A DNA stretch of 64,000 nucleotides from Pseudomonadota bacterium (GTDB lineage: Bacteria; Pseudomonadota; Alphaproteobacteria; Rhizobiales; Rhizobiaceae), in NCBI GenBank assembly GCA_023451735.1, contig JAEXYH010000007.1, positions 1-64,000 of the forward strand, written 5' to 3'. Position numbers and translations under genes: made by a program. The notes below the pieces were generated by a model. The model saw only the letters and a list, made by a program, of their open reading frames with translations, did not search any database and had not been told where the DNA came from. How positions within the stretch are numbered: the first letter of the stretch is position 1; each line of letters begins with the position of its first letter. Below, piece by piece: positions 17,222 to 25,531 of this stretch.

Positions 17222-18661
17222 TTACCCTGCAAATTGGCTCACATATTTGATCGTCTGGAACTCCTGCAGTCCCTCGATGCCGCCTTCGGAGCCAATACCG
17301 GAATCCTTGTAACCGCCAAACGGCGTTTCCGGCAGTGAGGCTTGCCAGTGATTGACGATGACATTTCCGCTCTGGATCGCTTCGGTGACGGCCGAGGCGT
17401 TGCGCATGTCATGCGTCATCACATAGGAGGCGAGACCGAAGGGCAGCCGGTTGGCGAGGCGGATGGCATCATCCATGGTCGAGAATGGCGCAGTCGCGGC
17501 GAGAGGGCCGAACGGCTCCACATTCGAGGCCATGCAATCGTCATCCACATGCGACAGCACGGTCGGGCGATAGAAGAAGCCCTGATTGCCACAACGCTCG
17601 CCGCCCGCTGACACCGCGATCTTGCGGGTACGCGCATCCTCGACGAAACGCTCGATGGAATCGATGCGGCGCGCATGTGCCAGCGGCCCCATCTTCGTCG
17701 TTGCGGTGAAGCCATCGCCGACCGTGATTGCATTAGCCAGTTCGGAGAGTTTCGCAGCGAAACGGCCGTGAATCGATTCGTGCACGAAGAAGCGCGTCGG
17801 CGAGGTGCAGACCTGACCGGAGTTTCGGAATTTCGCCGTCACCGCCGAGATCGCCGCAGCTTCAGGATCGACATCGCCAAAAATCAGCACCGGCGCATGG
17901 CCGCCGAGCTCCAGCGTCATCTTCTTTATGGTCTGGACAGCCAGCGCGCCGAGCTGCTTGCCGATCTCCGTCGAGCCCGTAAACGTCAAGCCACGCGTAA
18001 TCGGCGAGCCCAGCAGTTTTTGCGAGATCAGCGCGGCATTGCCGAATACGACATTCAGCACTCCCGCAGGCAAACCAGCATCGACCAACGCCGCCGCTAT
18101 AGCCAGTGCCGTCGCCGGCGTTTCCTCCGCGGGTTTGATGATGACGGAGCAACCGGCAGCCAGCGCGCTTGAGATCTTGCGCGCGGGTGTAATCGCCGGC
18201 GCATTCCACGGCGCGAAGGCGGCGATCGGTCCGAGCGGCTCGCGGACCGCCATCTGCTGAATGCCGCGGCTGCGCGACGGGATCACACGGCCATAGGCGC
18301 GGCGTCCTTCTTCCGCATTCCACACAAAGATGCCGGCCGCCGTATCGACCTCGACACGCGACTCCGCGATGGGCTTGCCGAGTTCCAGCGTGATCAGGCT
18401 GGCAATCGTTTCCTTGCGCTCCATGATCAGCGCCGCGGCGCGCTGCAGGAGCGCCCCACGCTCCAGCGCCGACATTCTGCGCCACTGCTCGAAGCCGCGT
18501 GCAGAGGACGCCAGGGCCTCGTCAAGATCGGCTGCGCTGGCATGCGGCAATTCGCCGAGCACACCGCCAGTGGACGGATTGAGCACCGACTCGCTCGTGC
18601 GGCCCTCGCCGCTACGCCAGGTGCCGTCAATGAAAAGGTTCAGCGCGGGATAATCGATCAT
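17222..18661 (-). CDS. NAD(P)-dependent aldehyde dehydrogenase (succinate-semialdehyde / vanillin-type)
   Basis: The 479-residue length is normal. Catalytic residues are present: Glu251 in MTLELGGHAP and Cys285 in SGQVCTSP. The cofactor region has FTGSTEIGKQ, and PWNAP marks the active-site tunnel. The C-terminal PFGGYKDSGIGSEGG is typical of the succinate-semialdehyde dehydrogenase branch. It is the last gene of the minus-strand acyl-CoA unit, separated from the binding-protein gene by a strong stem-loop. It probably oxidises an aldehyde intermediate to the acid that the unit activates to a CoA ester. Confidence 0.88.
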   Translation of the reverse strand: MIDYPALNLFIDGTWRSGEGRTSESVLNPSTGGVLGELPHASAADLDEALASSARGFEQWRRMSALERGALLQRAAALIMERKETIASLITLELGKPIAESRVEVDTAAGIFVWNAEEGRRAYGRVIPSRSRGIQQMAVREPLGPIAAFAPWNAPAITPARKISSALAAGCSVIIKPAEETPATALAIAAALVDAGLPAGVLNVVFGNAALISQKLLGSPITRGLTFTGSTEIGKQLGALAVQTIKKMTLELGGHAPVLIFGDVDPEAAAISAVTAKFRNSGQVCTSPTRFFVHESIHGRFAAKLSELANAITVGDGFTATTKMGPLAHARRIDSIERFVEDARTRKIAVSAGGERCGNQGFFYRPTVLSHVDDDCMASNVEPFGPLAATAPFSTMDDAIRLANRLPFGLASYVMTHDMRNASAVTEAIQSGNVIVNHWQASLPETPFGGYKDSGIGSEGGIEGLQEFQTIKYVSQFAG

Positions 18662-18683
18662 TGCAAGTCCCTCGGTAGCAAAA

Positions 18684-18706
18684 CGGGCACGGCAACGCCG
18701 TGCCCG
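18684..18706 (-). terminator. strong stem-loop between the binding-protein and aldehyde dehydrogenase genes
   Basis: CGGGCACGGC and GCCGTGCCCG make a perfect 10-bp stem with loop AAC. The minus-strand transcript continues into TTTTGC. It may terminate part of the transcription after the binding-protein gene or protect that part of the mRNA, a common arrangement for highly expressed binding proteins. Confidence 0.6.
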
Positions 18707-18739
18707 CGAGTTGGGGGCAAGTTTTTTGAAGCCCGGCTC

Positions 18740-19954
18740 TTACTTGGCCGCGCTGACCAGCGGGCAGTTGCCGTCCTTGAGCGGACGGAACGCCTTGTCA
18801 CCGGGGATGGTGTCGAGGATCTTGTAGTAGTCCCACGGATACTTGGACTCCTTGGGATCCTTGACCTGCAGCAGATACATGTCGCGGATGACGCGGCCAT
18901 CTTCGCGGATCGAGGCATTAGTGGTGTAGAAGTCGTTGATCGACAGCTTCTTCATCTCGGCGACGACCTTGGCGCCGGCATCGGTCTTGCCCGCTTCAAC
19001 TGCCTTCAGATAATGCGTCACCGCGCCATAGACGGCGGCCTGCAGGCTGCCCGGCGCCTTGCCGTTAAAGCGCTCCATGAAGCGCTTGCTCCAGGCGCGG
19101 GTCTTGTCATTCGCATCCCAATAGAAGCTGTCGGCGAAGATCAGATCCTTGGCGCTGGCGAGGCCGAGGGCGTGGATGTCCGGCAGATTGACGAGCAGTG
19201 CAGCCATGCTCTGGCCACCTGCCGTGAGGCCAAATTCATTGGCCTGCTTCAGCGCCGTCATCATGTCCGAACCCGCATTGGCGAGACCGACAACCTGCGC
19301 CTTCGAGGCCTGGGCCTGCAGCAGGAAGGACGAGAAGTCCGACGAGTTCAGCGGATGCTTCGAAGAGCCGAGCACCTTGCCACCATTCGCGGTCACGACC
19401 TTGGCGGCCTCCGACTCCAGTGCGAGGCCGAAGCTGTAATCCGCGGTCAAGAAGTACCAGCTCTTGAGGCCCTTTTGCACCAGCGGCGCAGTGGCAACAT
19501 TGGCCAGCGCGTAATTGTCATACGCCCAATGCACGCCGTTCGGCGAGCATGACTTGCCGGTGAGCTCCGGAGTGCCGGGGCCGGTGGCCAGGAAGACTTT
19601 GTCCTTCTCACGCGAAAGCTGCTGCACGGCGAGCGCAACGCCTGACGAAACCACTTCGGTGATCGTATCGACGCCCTCGGTGTCGTACCACTTGCGTGCC
19701 AGCGCGAGGCCGATATCGGCCTTGTTCTGGTGATCAGCCGAGATCACCTCGATCGGCATGCCATTGACCTTGCCGCCGAAATCCTCGACGGCCATCTTGG
19801 CCGCAAGAACCGAGCCGGCGCCGACATTATCGGCATAGGGACCAGACATATCGGTGAGCACGCCGATCTTGACGGTGCCGTTTGAAATCTCCGCCGAGGC
19901 GGTTGTGACGAAGGACAGCATCGCAGCCGTCACGAGCAGCTTGTTGATCTTCAC
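18740..19954 (-). CDS. ABC transporter substrate-binding protein, branched-chain amino acid / aromatic acid type
   Basis: A GTG start at 19954 with AGAGGGG 6 bases upstream is preferred over the ATG at 19987, which overlaps the previous stop. The 404-residue precursor has a signal peptide (KINKLLVTAAMLSFVTTASA). The mature part has the Liv-type pattern GTVKIGVLTDMSGPYAD, VLAAKMAVEDFG and AAVYGAVTHYLKAV. No LivHMGF permease or ATPase genes are in the window, so it must use a transporter encoded elsewhere. Context suggests uptake of an acid that is then CoA-activated. Confidence 0.87.
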   Translation of the reverse strand: MKINKLLVTAAMLSFVTTASAEISNGTVKIGVLTDMSGPYADNVGAGSVLAAKMAVEDFGGKVNGMPIEVISADHQNKADIGLALARKWYDTEGVDTITEVVSSGVALAVQQLSREKDKVFLATGPGTPELTGKSCSPNGVHWAYDNYALANVATAPLVQKGLKSWYFLTADYSFGLALESEAAKVVTANGGKVLGSSKHPLNSSDFSSFLLQAQASKAQVVGLANAGSDMMTALKQANEFGLTAGGQSMAALLVNLPDIHALGLASAKDLIFADSFYWDANDKTRAWSKRFMERFNGKAPGSLQAAVYGAVTHYLKAVEAGKTDAGAKVVAEMKKLSINDFYTTNASIREDGRVIRDMYLLQVKDPKESKYPWDYYKILDTIPGDKAFRPLKDGNCPLVSAAK

Positions 19955-19987
19955 GCGTTTCCCCTCTTTCTGTTTGTTAGATCGCAT

Positions 19988-20830
19988 TCACTTGATGTCT
20001 TTGAGCACCGGCAGCAGATAACCGATGAATTTCTCGGGATCCTCGCTCATCGGGAAATGGCCGAGGCCCTTCATGATGGTTACATGGCTGCCCTTGACGC
20101 TGTTGGCGACGGCCATCGTCTCTTCCGGCGTGCACGAATAGTCGTATTCCCCGGACAGCAGGAACAGCGGGCATTTGGACGTATCGATCTGCGCGACACG
20201 TTCGCGGATATCGCCGTCGAGCTTGTAGAAATACAGGTCGCCCTTGAACACGCCGGGGCCACCCTGCATGTAGTGCCACAGCGTTTCCCAGCGATCCGCA
20301 TCCGGCGCATCCGGGCCGACAAGGCCCGACACGATGGCTGCACAGACCTCGCCGCCATGCACGTCCGGGCGATGCAGGAAGTTGAGATCGTAATAGGGGT
20401 CCACATGGGCGCCGGCCTGCAGGCCGATGATGGCGCGGAAATGCTCGGGATGCTCCAGCGCCAGATGCAGCACGATGCGGCCGCCGATGGAACAGCCCAT
20501 CACAATCGGCTTGTCGAGTTCAAGCGCGTCGGAGACCGCAAGGATCATCTCGGTATATTGCGCCGAGGTGAGCTGGTATTCCTCATTGTGCCAACCGGCC
20601 GGCGGCGACGACTTGCCATGCCAGGGCATGTCGAAGGCGATGACGCGATGGCCGGCCGTGACGCGCTCGTCATTCATCAGCGCGCGATATTGGCGACCAT
20701 CGGCACCAGCAGTGTGCAGGCAGAGCAGCGGCGTGCCTTGGCCGGCTTCCTCCACATAGATGCGATGCTTGCGGCCGAACAGATCGAGATGCAGATAGCG
20801 GCCGATGGTGGATTCGAAACGAGCGGTCAT
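19988..20830 (-). CDS. alpha/beta hydrolase
   Basis: The 280-residue protein has the fold signature LLCLHTAGADGRQYR, the nucleophile Ser114 in MGCSIGGR, and the late KGLGHFPMSED carrying the catalytic His. It resembles C-C bond or ester hydrolases of aromatic and acyl catabolism. It overlaps the preceding small gene by 4 bases (ATGA) and lies in the acyl-CoA operon, so it probably releases an acid from an ester, lactone or beta-diketone. Confidence 0.83.
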   Translation of the reverse strand: MTARFESTIGRYLHLDLFGRKHRIYVEEAGQGTPLLCLHTAGADGRQYRALMNDERVTAGHRVIAFDMPWHGKSSPPAGWHNEEYQLTSAQYTEMILAVSDALELDKPIVMGCSIGGRIVLHLALEHPEHFRAIIGLQAGAHVDPYYDLNFLHRPDVHGGEVCAAIVSGLVGPDAPDADRWETLWHYMQGGPGVFKGDLYFYKLDGDIRERVAQIDTSKCPLFLLSGEYDYSCTPEETMAVANSVKGSHVTIMKGLGHFPMSEDPEKFIGYLLPVLKDIK

Positions 20831-21192
20831 GCGGCGGCTCCTGCGCGCAGTTTCACCAGCGCTTCCTTGAAGTAGCGCAGATTGGCCATGAAGACGTGCA
20901 GATTGCCTTCGGCCTTCAGCACCCGGCGCTTGATCAGCGCCATCAGGTCATGAGAGCCGGGCTGTGGCTTCGCGCTCCAGAATTTTTTCCATTCGTCTTC
21001 CGGCGCGCGCAACGCGAACGACCAGGACGGCATCACGAACGGGCCTTTGGTGATCGAGACGATCTGGCCTTCGTTGATACCGATGAGCCAGGCGGTCGAT
21101 CCAACTTCGAGAAGGAAAGAGGTCGACAAAAACCGGCCGCGCTTCACCAGCATCTCGTCGGCATTGACCCTGTTCTTCAGGTCTTCAATCAT
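20827..21192 (-). CDS. small conserved protein, SCP2-like size, 121 aa
   Basis: The protein has a beta-rich N-terminal half (FLLEVGSTAWLIGINEGQIV, KGPFVMPSWSFALRA) and a helical tail (GSHDLMALIKRRVLKAEGN). The pattern of one sheet over a lipid-like pocket is reminiscent of SCP2 sterol-transfer-like domains, but this is a tentative reading. It is translationally coupled to the following hydrolase by a 4-base overlap and lies 11 bases after the acyl-CoA synthetase gene, so it may serve as a partner subunit or carrier in that pathway. Confidence 0.6.
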   Translation of the reverse strand: MIEDLKNRVNADEMLVKRGRFLSTSFLLEVGSTAWLIGINEGQIVSITKGPFVMPSWSFALRAPEDEWKKFWSAKPQPGSHDLMALIKRRVLKAEGNLHVFMANLRYFKEALVKLRAGAAA

Positions 21193-21203
21193 GTGTCCTC
21201 CCT

Positions 21204-23291
21204 TCAGGCGAGTGCGACCAGCGCATCGACGGCGACCACGCCATCGCCCACCCGGTTGATGATCAGTGGATTGATCTCGGCATCCACCACGACTGCATTT
21301 TTATCGAGCGCAAGCTGCGACATGGCGACAATCGCCTGCGCCAGGGCATCCATGTCGCCATGCGGCTTGTTGCGGAAGCCTTGGAACACCCGGCTGATGG
21401 ACAGCTCCGCAATCATGCCCTTCGCCGTGTCGAGATCGACCGGCGCAAGGCGAATGCTGCGATCGCGATAGATCTCGGTAGTGATGCCGCCGGCCGCCAG
21501 CAGCACCAGCGGCCCGGCTTCTGGATCGACGCGATAGCCGAGCAGCATCTCGCCGAGCCCTGATGTCATCGGCTGAACCAGCACTTGCGACACAGCTGCA
21601 TCCGGCCGATGCGTCTTCACGCTGGCGGCAATCTTCGCCATCGCGGCTTTGAGTTCACTCTCATTGCCAACATTGAGCACGACACCGCCCACTTCGGTCT
21701 TGTGCGCAATATCCGCGGACAGCAGCTTCACGGCCACGGGATAGGCGAAGGGCAAGGTGATCGAAGTCGCATCGATATCGACGGCAACGGCCGGCGCATG
21801 CGGCACGCCGACTTTCTTCATGAGCGCGTAAGCGGCGATTTCGTCGAGCTGCTTTGTCGGCTTCGCTGTGATGTCATGCAGCGGCTTTGCCAATGCCGTT
21901 GCAGGACGGCGCAGCAGCGCGGCGCTGACGGCATCGGCGCAGGATTCAGGCGTGCGGAAATTCGGCACGCCCGCCTCTGCCAGCAAGTTTAGCGCCTGCG
22001 GCGCGTCAGGCACCAGGAAGGTCACCAGCGGCTTGGCCGACGATGCGCTGTCGATCACCGGCTTCACCGCGAGCTCCGGCTGGAACCGGGCGGAGGAGCC
22101 GACGACAGCCACGACGACGTCGAATTCCGGCGCCGACAGCATCGTGTCGAGCGCGGCCTTCATGACGTCGTAGCGGGTGCCGGCGAGCGTCAGGTCGGTA
22201 ATGCGTTCGTGATTGGCCTTCACACCGGCCTGCGTCAACCGCGCATAGGTCTCATCGCTCGGCTTCACCACATCGATGCCGCGCATCGAGAGCTCATCGA
22301 CCACCATGGCAGCTCCGCCGCCCGTGGTGGTGACAACGCCAACGCGCTTGCTGCGCGCTGCGGTCGGTCGCGCCGGCAAACGCTGCAGCAACGGCAGCGC
22401 TTCGAGCAGTGTTTCGAAATTGAACACGCGGGATATGCCGCAATCCGCGAGGAAAGCTGCAGCCACATCGTCTTCGCCGGCCAGCGCACCGGTATGCGAC
22501 AGCGCGAGTTCAGCAGCGGCGGCGGAGCGACCGAGCTTGTAGGCGACCACGGGCTTGCCGCGCTCGGCTGCGGCCAGTGCGAATGTGCGGAGATCCTGCG
22601 CGTGGCGGATGCTTTCGAGGAACAGCATGTAGCCGGTGACCGCGGGATCATCGAGCGTCGCCGAACAGATCTCACCCAGACTGAGATCGATCTCGTTACC
22701 AACGGAGACAAGGCCGGCAAAGCCGATATTTCGCGCCTTGCCGCGCGAGATCAGGCCACCAAGGAGGCTGCCGCTATGCGACGCCACGAAGATGCCGCCA
22801 CGCGGCAGATCGGGCTCGGCGAAGGCGGCATTGGCGGTGATGATGGTCTTGTGATGCAGGTTGATGGCGCCGAGGCTGGACGGGCCGAGGATGCGCAGGC
22901 CGGTGTCGGCGCAGATTTTCTGCAGTTGCGCGACCAGCTTCTGGCCCTCTTCGCCACCTTCCGCAAAACCGGAAGCGAGGATGGTCGCCACCGGCACGCC
23001 GAGGCGCGCGCATTCGGCGGCGGCTTCCACCGCGCCTTCGGTCGGCGTCAGGATGAAGGCATGATCCGGCACTGCCGGCAGATCGGCGAGCGATGGCCAT
23101 GCCTGCTCGCCCAGCACCGTCGCCCGGCGCGGATTGATCGGATAGATCGTGCCCTCATAGCCGGCGCGCCGCAGATATTGCAGCGGCCGCGCCGATGTTT
23201 TGGTCACGTCGTCGGACGCACCGACCAGCGCAATACTGCGTGGAGCGAGCAGCGCCTGTCGGAGCGATGGTCTGGTCGTCTCAGCTTGCAC
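21204..23291 (-). CDS. acyl-CoA synthetase, NDP-forming (acetate-CoA ligase family)
   Basis: A GTG at 23291, overlapping the acyl-CoA dehydrogenase end by 11 bases, is the likely start (695 residues); in-frame ATGs at 23327 and 23372 lie deeper in that gene. The N-terminal CoA-binding domain starts with RSIALVGASDD and YEGTIYPINPRR. It is followed by a ligase CoA domain and a C-terminal ATP-grasp domain (GVPHAPAVAVDID; FPYPVAVKLLS-like strand; GVVLNVGNESEL). The enzyme makes an acyl-CoA from a carboxylate via a phospho-histidine route. It pairs naturally with the upstream dehydrogenase. Confidence 0.85.
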   Translation of the reverse strand: MQAETTRPSLRQALLAPRSIALVGASDDVTKTSARPLQYLRRAGYEGTIYPINPRRATVLGEQAWPSLADLPAVPDHAFILTPTEGAVEAAAECARLGVPVATILASGFAEGGEEGQKLVAQLQKICADTGLRILGPSSLGAINLHHKTIITANAAFAEPDLPRGGIFVASHSGSLLGGLISRGKARNIGFAGLVSVGNEIDLSLGEICSATLDDPAVTGYMLFLESIRHAQDLRTFALAAAERGKPVVAYKLGRSAAAAELALSHTGALAGEDDVAAAFLADCGISRVFNFETLLEALPLLQRLPARPTAARSKRVGVVTTTGGGAAMVVDELSMRGIDVVKPSDETYARLTQAGVKANHERITDLTLAGTRYDVMKAALDTMLSAPEFDVVVAVVGSSARFQPELAVKPVIDSASSAKPLVTFLVPDAPQALNLLAEAGVPNFRTPESCADAVSAALLRRPATALAKPLHDITAKPTKQLDEIAAYALMKKVGVPHAPAVAVDIDATSITLPFAYPVAVKLLSADIAHKTEVGGVVLNVGNESELKAAMAKIAASVKTHRPDAAVSQVLVQPMTSGLGEMLLGYRVDPEAGPLVLLAAGGITTEIYRDRSIRLAPVDLDTAKGMIAELSISRVFQGFRNKPHGDMDALAQAIVAMSQLALDKNAVVVDAEINPLIINRVGDGVVAVDALVALA

Positions 23292-24435
23292 GGGCGCCCC
23301 GCTGGTCGAACCGGCGGTCGAACACATCTTCGGCAATCCGGTTCTTGAGGATTTCGATGGAGCCGCCCGCAATCATCCAGCCGCGAGTGCGACGCATGCA
23401 GTATTCGGCCAGCGCCTCCTGGCTGTAGCCGAGGCCGCCCATGATCTGCACAGCTTCATTGGCGGCATCGAAGCCGGCCTGATTGCAAGCGAGCTTTGCG
23501 AGGGCCGTCTGATACGGCGACGGCAGGCCTTCGGACACGCTAGCCGCGCGATACAGAAGCATCTGCGCCGACTCGAGCTTCAGCGCCATATCGGCGAACT
23601 TCCACTGCAGGCCCTGGAACTCGCACAGCGGGCGGCCGAACTGCTTGCGGATCGACGCATGCTCACGAGCAAGATTGAAGGCGTAGCGGCCGAGCGCCAG
23701 CGCGCGCGACGAATTGCCGAGACGCTCAACATTGAAGCCCGAGATCTGCTTCTTGAAGCCACCGGGCCCGAGCAGCACATTTGCTTTCGGAATGCGGCAG
23801 TTCTCGAAATAGAGCTGGCTCCACTGCTCGCCGCTCATGAAGGGCGTCGGCTTGCCGATGGTGAAGCCGGGCGTGTCGCGCTCGATGATCACCGAGCCGA
23901 TGCCGTTCACGCCGGGCCCGAAGCGAACATAGACGAGATAGATCGCCGCATCCGGGCTGTGGGTGCCGAACACCTTGCTGCCATTGATGAGATAACCATC
24001 GCCGTCTTCGGTCGCAGACGTTTTCAGTTCGGTCACGGCCGAGCCAGCATCGGGCTCGCTCATGCCGAGACTGATGCAGATATTGCCGGCGAGCAGATCG
24101 GGCAGCCAACGTTCCTTCTGCTCCGGGGTGGCGTATTCGACAAAGGTGCGGATCGGGCCGAAATTGCCGGCCTGGATCACATCCGCGCTGCGCGGGCAGA
24201 CGGAGGCGATCTGCTCGATGGCGATGACCGAGTCGAACAGCGTGCCGCCCTGCCCGCCATGTTCGGGATCGAAGGCAATGCCCATCAGGCCCTGCTTGCC
24301 CATCATCTGCGCGACATCGCGCGGGAAATGCGGATCATGCGCGCGCTCCAGCGCACCGGCCTTCAGGTTGGACTCGGCGAAGCGACGCACGCTATCCGCG
24401 AATGCCTGCTGCTCTTCGTTCAGTTCGAAATTCAT
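23281..24435 (-). CDS. acyl-CoA dehydrogenase
   Basis: The 384-residue length is standard. The N-terminal helices start MNFELNEEQQAFADSVRRFA. FAD-binding strands include ISLGMSEPDAGSAVTELKT and GYLINGSKVFGTHSPDA. The C-terminal bundle has RKQFGRPLCEFQGLQ and the terminal QIMGGLGYSQE. It oxidises the alpha-beta bond of an acyl-CoA and passes electrons to electron-transfer flavoprotein. It is the first gene of the minus-strand unit and divergent from a LysR regulator across a palindromic site. Confidence 0.9.
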   Translation of the reverse strand: MNFELNEEQQAFADSVRRFAESNLKAGALERAHDPHFPRDVAQMMGKQGLMGIAFDPEHGGQGGTLFDSVIAIEQIASVCPRSADVIQAGNFGPIRTFVEYATPEQKERWLPDLLAGNICISLGMSEPDAGSAVTELKTSATEDGDGYLINGSKVFGTHSPDAAIYLVYVRFGPGVNGIGSVIIERDTPGFTIGKPTPFMSGEQWSQLYFENCRIPKANVLLGPGGFKKQISGFNVERLGNSSRALALGRYAFNLAREHASIRKQFGRPLCEFQGLQWKFADMALKLESAQMLLYRAASVSEGLPSPYQTALAKLACNQAGFDAANEAVQIMGGLGYSQEALAEYCMRRTRGWMIAGGSIEILKNRIAEDVFDRRFDQRGARAS

Positions 24436-24515
24436 CTGTCTGGCGCACCTGCTGGATTACCCATCCTGTTTCCCAGCGCAGGCTTTGACCGACAACTGCA
24501 CATCAGTTATATGGT

Positions 24516-24532
24516 CATTACAATATGTAATG
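24516..24532. promoter_or_regulatory. palindrome in the acyl-CoA dehydrogenase / lysR divergent region
   Basis: CATTAC and GTAATG flank AATAT. This 17-bp site contains ATTAC-N5-GTAAT and fits the T-N11-A pattern of LysR-type operators. It lies 80 bases from the dehydrogenase start and 22 bases before the lysR ATG. Confidence 0.45.
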
Positions 24533-24554
24533 ATTGGAATTGCTCGATCGGGCC

Positions 24555-25460
24555 ATGATCCCGCCGCTGAATCCGTTGCATGTCTTCGATGTCGCCGCGC
24601 GCCACCTCTCCTTCACGCGCGCCGCAGCCGAGCTGCGCGTGACGCAACCGGCGATCAGCCGGCAGATCACCACGCTGGAAGGCTTTCTTGGCATCCGCCT
24701 ATTTGAGCGCGACAGGCACGGTCTGCGCCTGACCTCCGAAGGGGAGGAATTCCAGCGCCAGATCGCGCCCGCCTTTCGCATCATCACCAATGCCACCGCG
24801 AGCGTGATGGCCACCGGCAAGGCCGAACCGCTGAAGATCCGCGTCTACACGACCTTCGCCGCCAAATGGCTGATCCCGCGACTGCCGTCGTTTTACGTGG
24901 CCTATCCGAACATCAAGCTGAACATCAGCAATGTGGTCGCGCCCATCGACTTCGAGAAGGACAAGGTCGATCTCGCCGTGCAGTTCGGCTCCGGCAAATG
25001 GCCGGGTGTCGAGACCGAATTGCTGTTCAAGGATGTGATCCAGCCGGTCTGCAGTCCGAAATTGCTCCAGCGCACCCGCCTCGCCGAGCTCGACGATCTC
25101 CACAAGGTCCAGCTGCTGCATTCGCATTATCGGCGGGCGGATTGGCCGGACTGGCTAATGGCGGTGAAGCGGCCGGATCTGCTCGCCGATGCTGGCATCA
25201 GCTTTCCCAGTTCGGTGCTGACCTATCAGGCCGCCGTCGAAGGCGTCGGCGTCGCGGTCGGCCAGCTCTTCCTGCTGCGCAATGAAATCCAGGACGGATC
25301 GCTGGTGCCGCTATTCAATGCGCCGTTCGAGCGCCCGATGGCCCATTACGTCGCCTGGCCGAAGAACCGCCCGCTCAACCGCAAGGCGCGTAGTTTCATT
25401 CATTGGCTGAAAGGCCAAATCCACAATTCGCTACTCTCTGAACCAAATCCGATTGGCTGA
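24555..25460 (+). CDS. LysR family transcriptional regulator (GcvA-like)
   Basis: The 301-residue product from the ATG at 24555 (an ATG at 24534 is the alternative) has the GcvA-type DNA-binding start LNPLHVFDVAARHLSFTRAA, with recognition helix VTQPAISRQITTLEG. The effector domain begins LKIRVYTTFAAKWLIPRL. GcvA-like members often control the divergent catabolic operon, here the acyl-CoA unit. The palindrome between the two genes supports this. Confidence 0.87.
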   Translation: MIPPLNPLHVFDVAARHLSFTRAAAELRVTQPAISRQITTLEGFLGIRLFERDRHGLRLTSEGEEFQRQIAPAFRIITNATASVMATGKAEPLKIRVYTTFAAKWLIPRLPSFYVAYPNIKLNISNVVAPIDFEKDKVDLAVQFGSGKWPGVETELLFKDVIQPVCSPKLLQRTRLAELDDLHKVQLLHSHYRRADWPDWLMAVKRPDLLADAGISFPSSVLTYQAAVEGVGVAVGQLFLLRNEIQDGSLVPLFNAPFERPMAHYVAWPKNRPLNRKARSFIHWLKGQIHNSLLSEPNPIG

Positions 25461-25467
25461 TTGGAAG

Positions 25468-25491
25468 GTCCGCTTCGCGCCAGGAGCGGAC
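25468..25491. repeat. dispersed palindrome, copy after lysR
   Basis: GTCCGCT and AGCGGAC form a 7-bp stem around TCGCGCCAGG, 7 bases after the lysR stop. As at 2331, it immediately follows a LysR gene and lies before a convergent gene end. Confidence 0.65.
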
Positions 25492-25531
25492 ATTTCGCAA
25501 TCTATGTGCTCATAAGCCCAAGTATTAAGCC

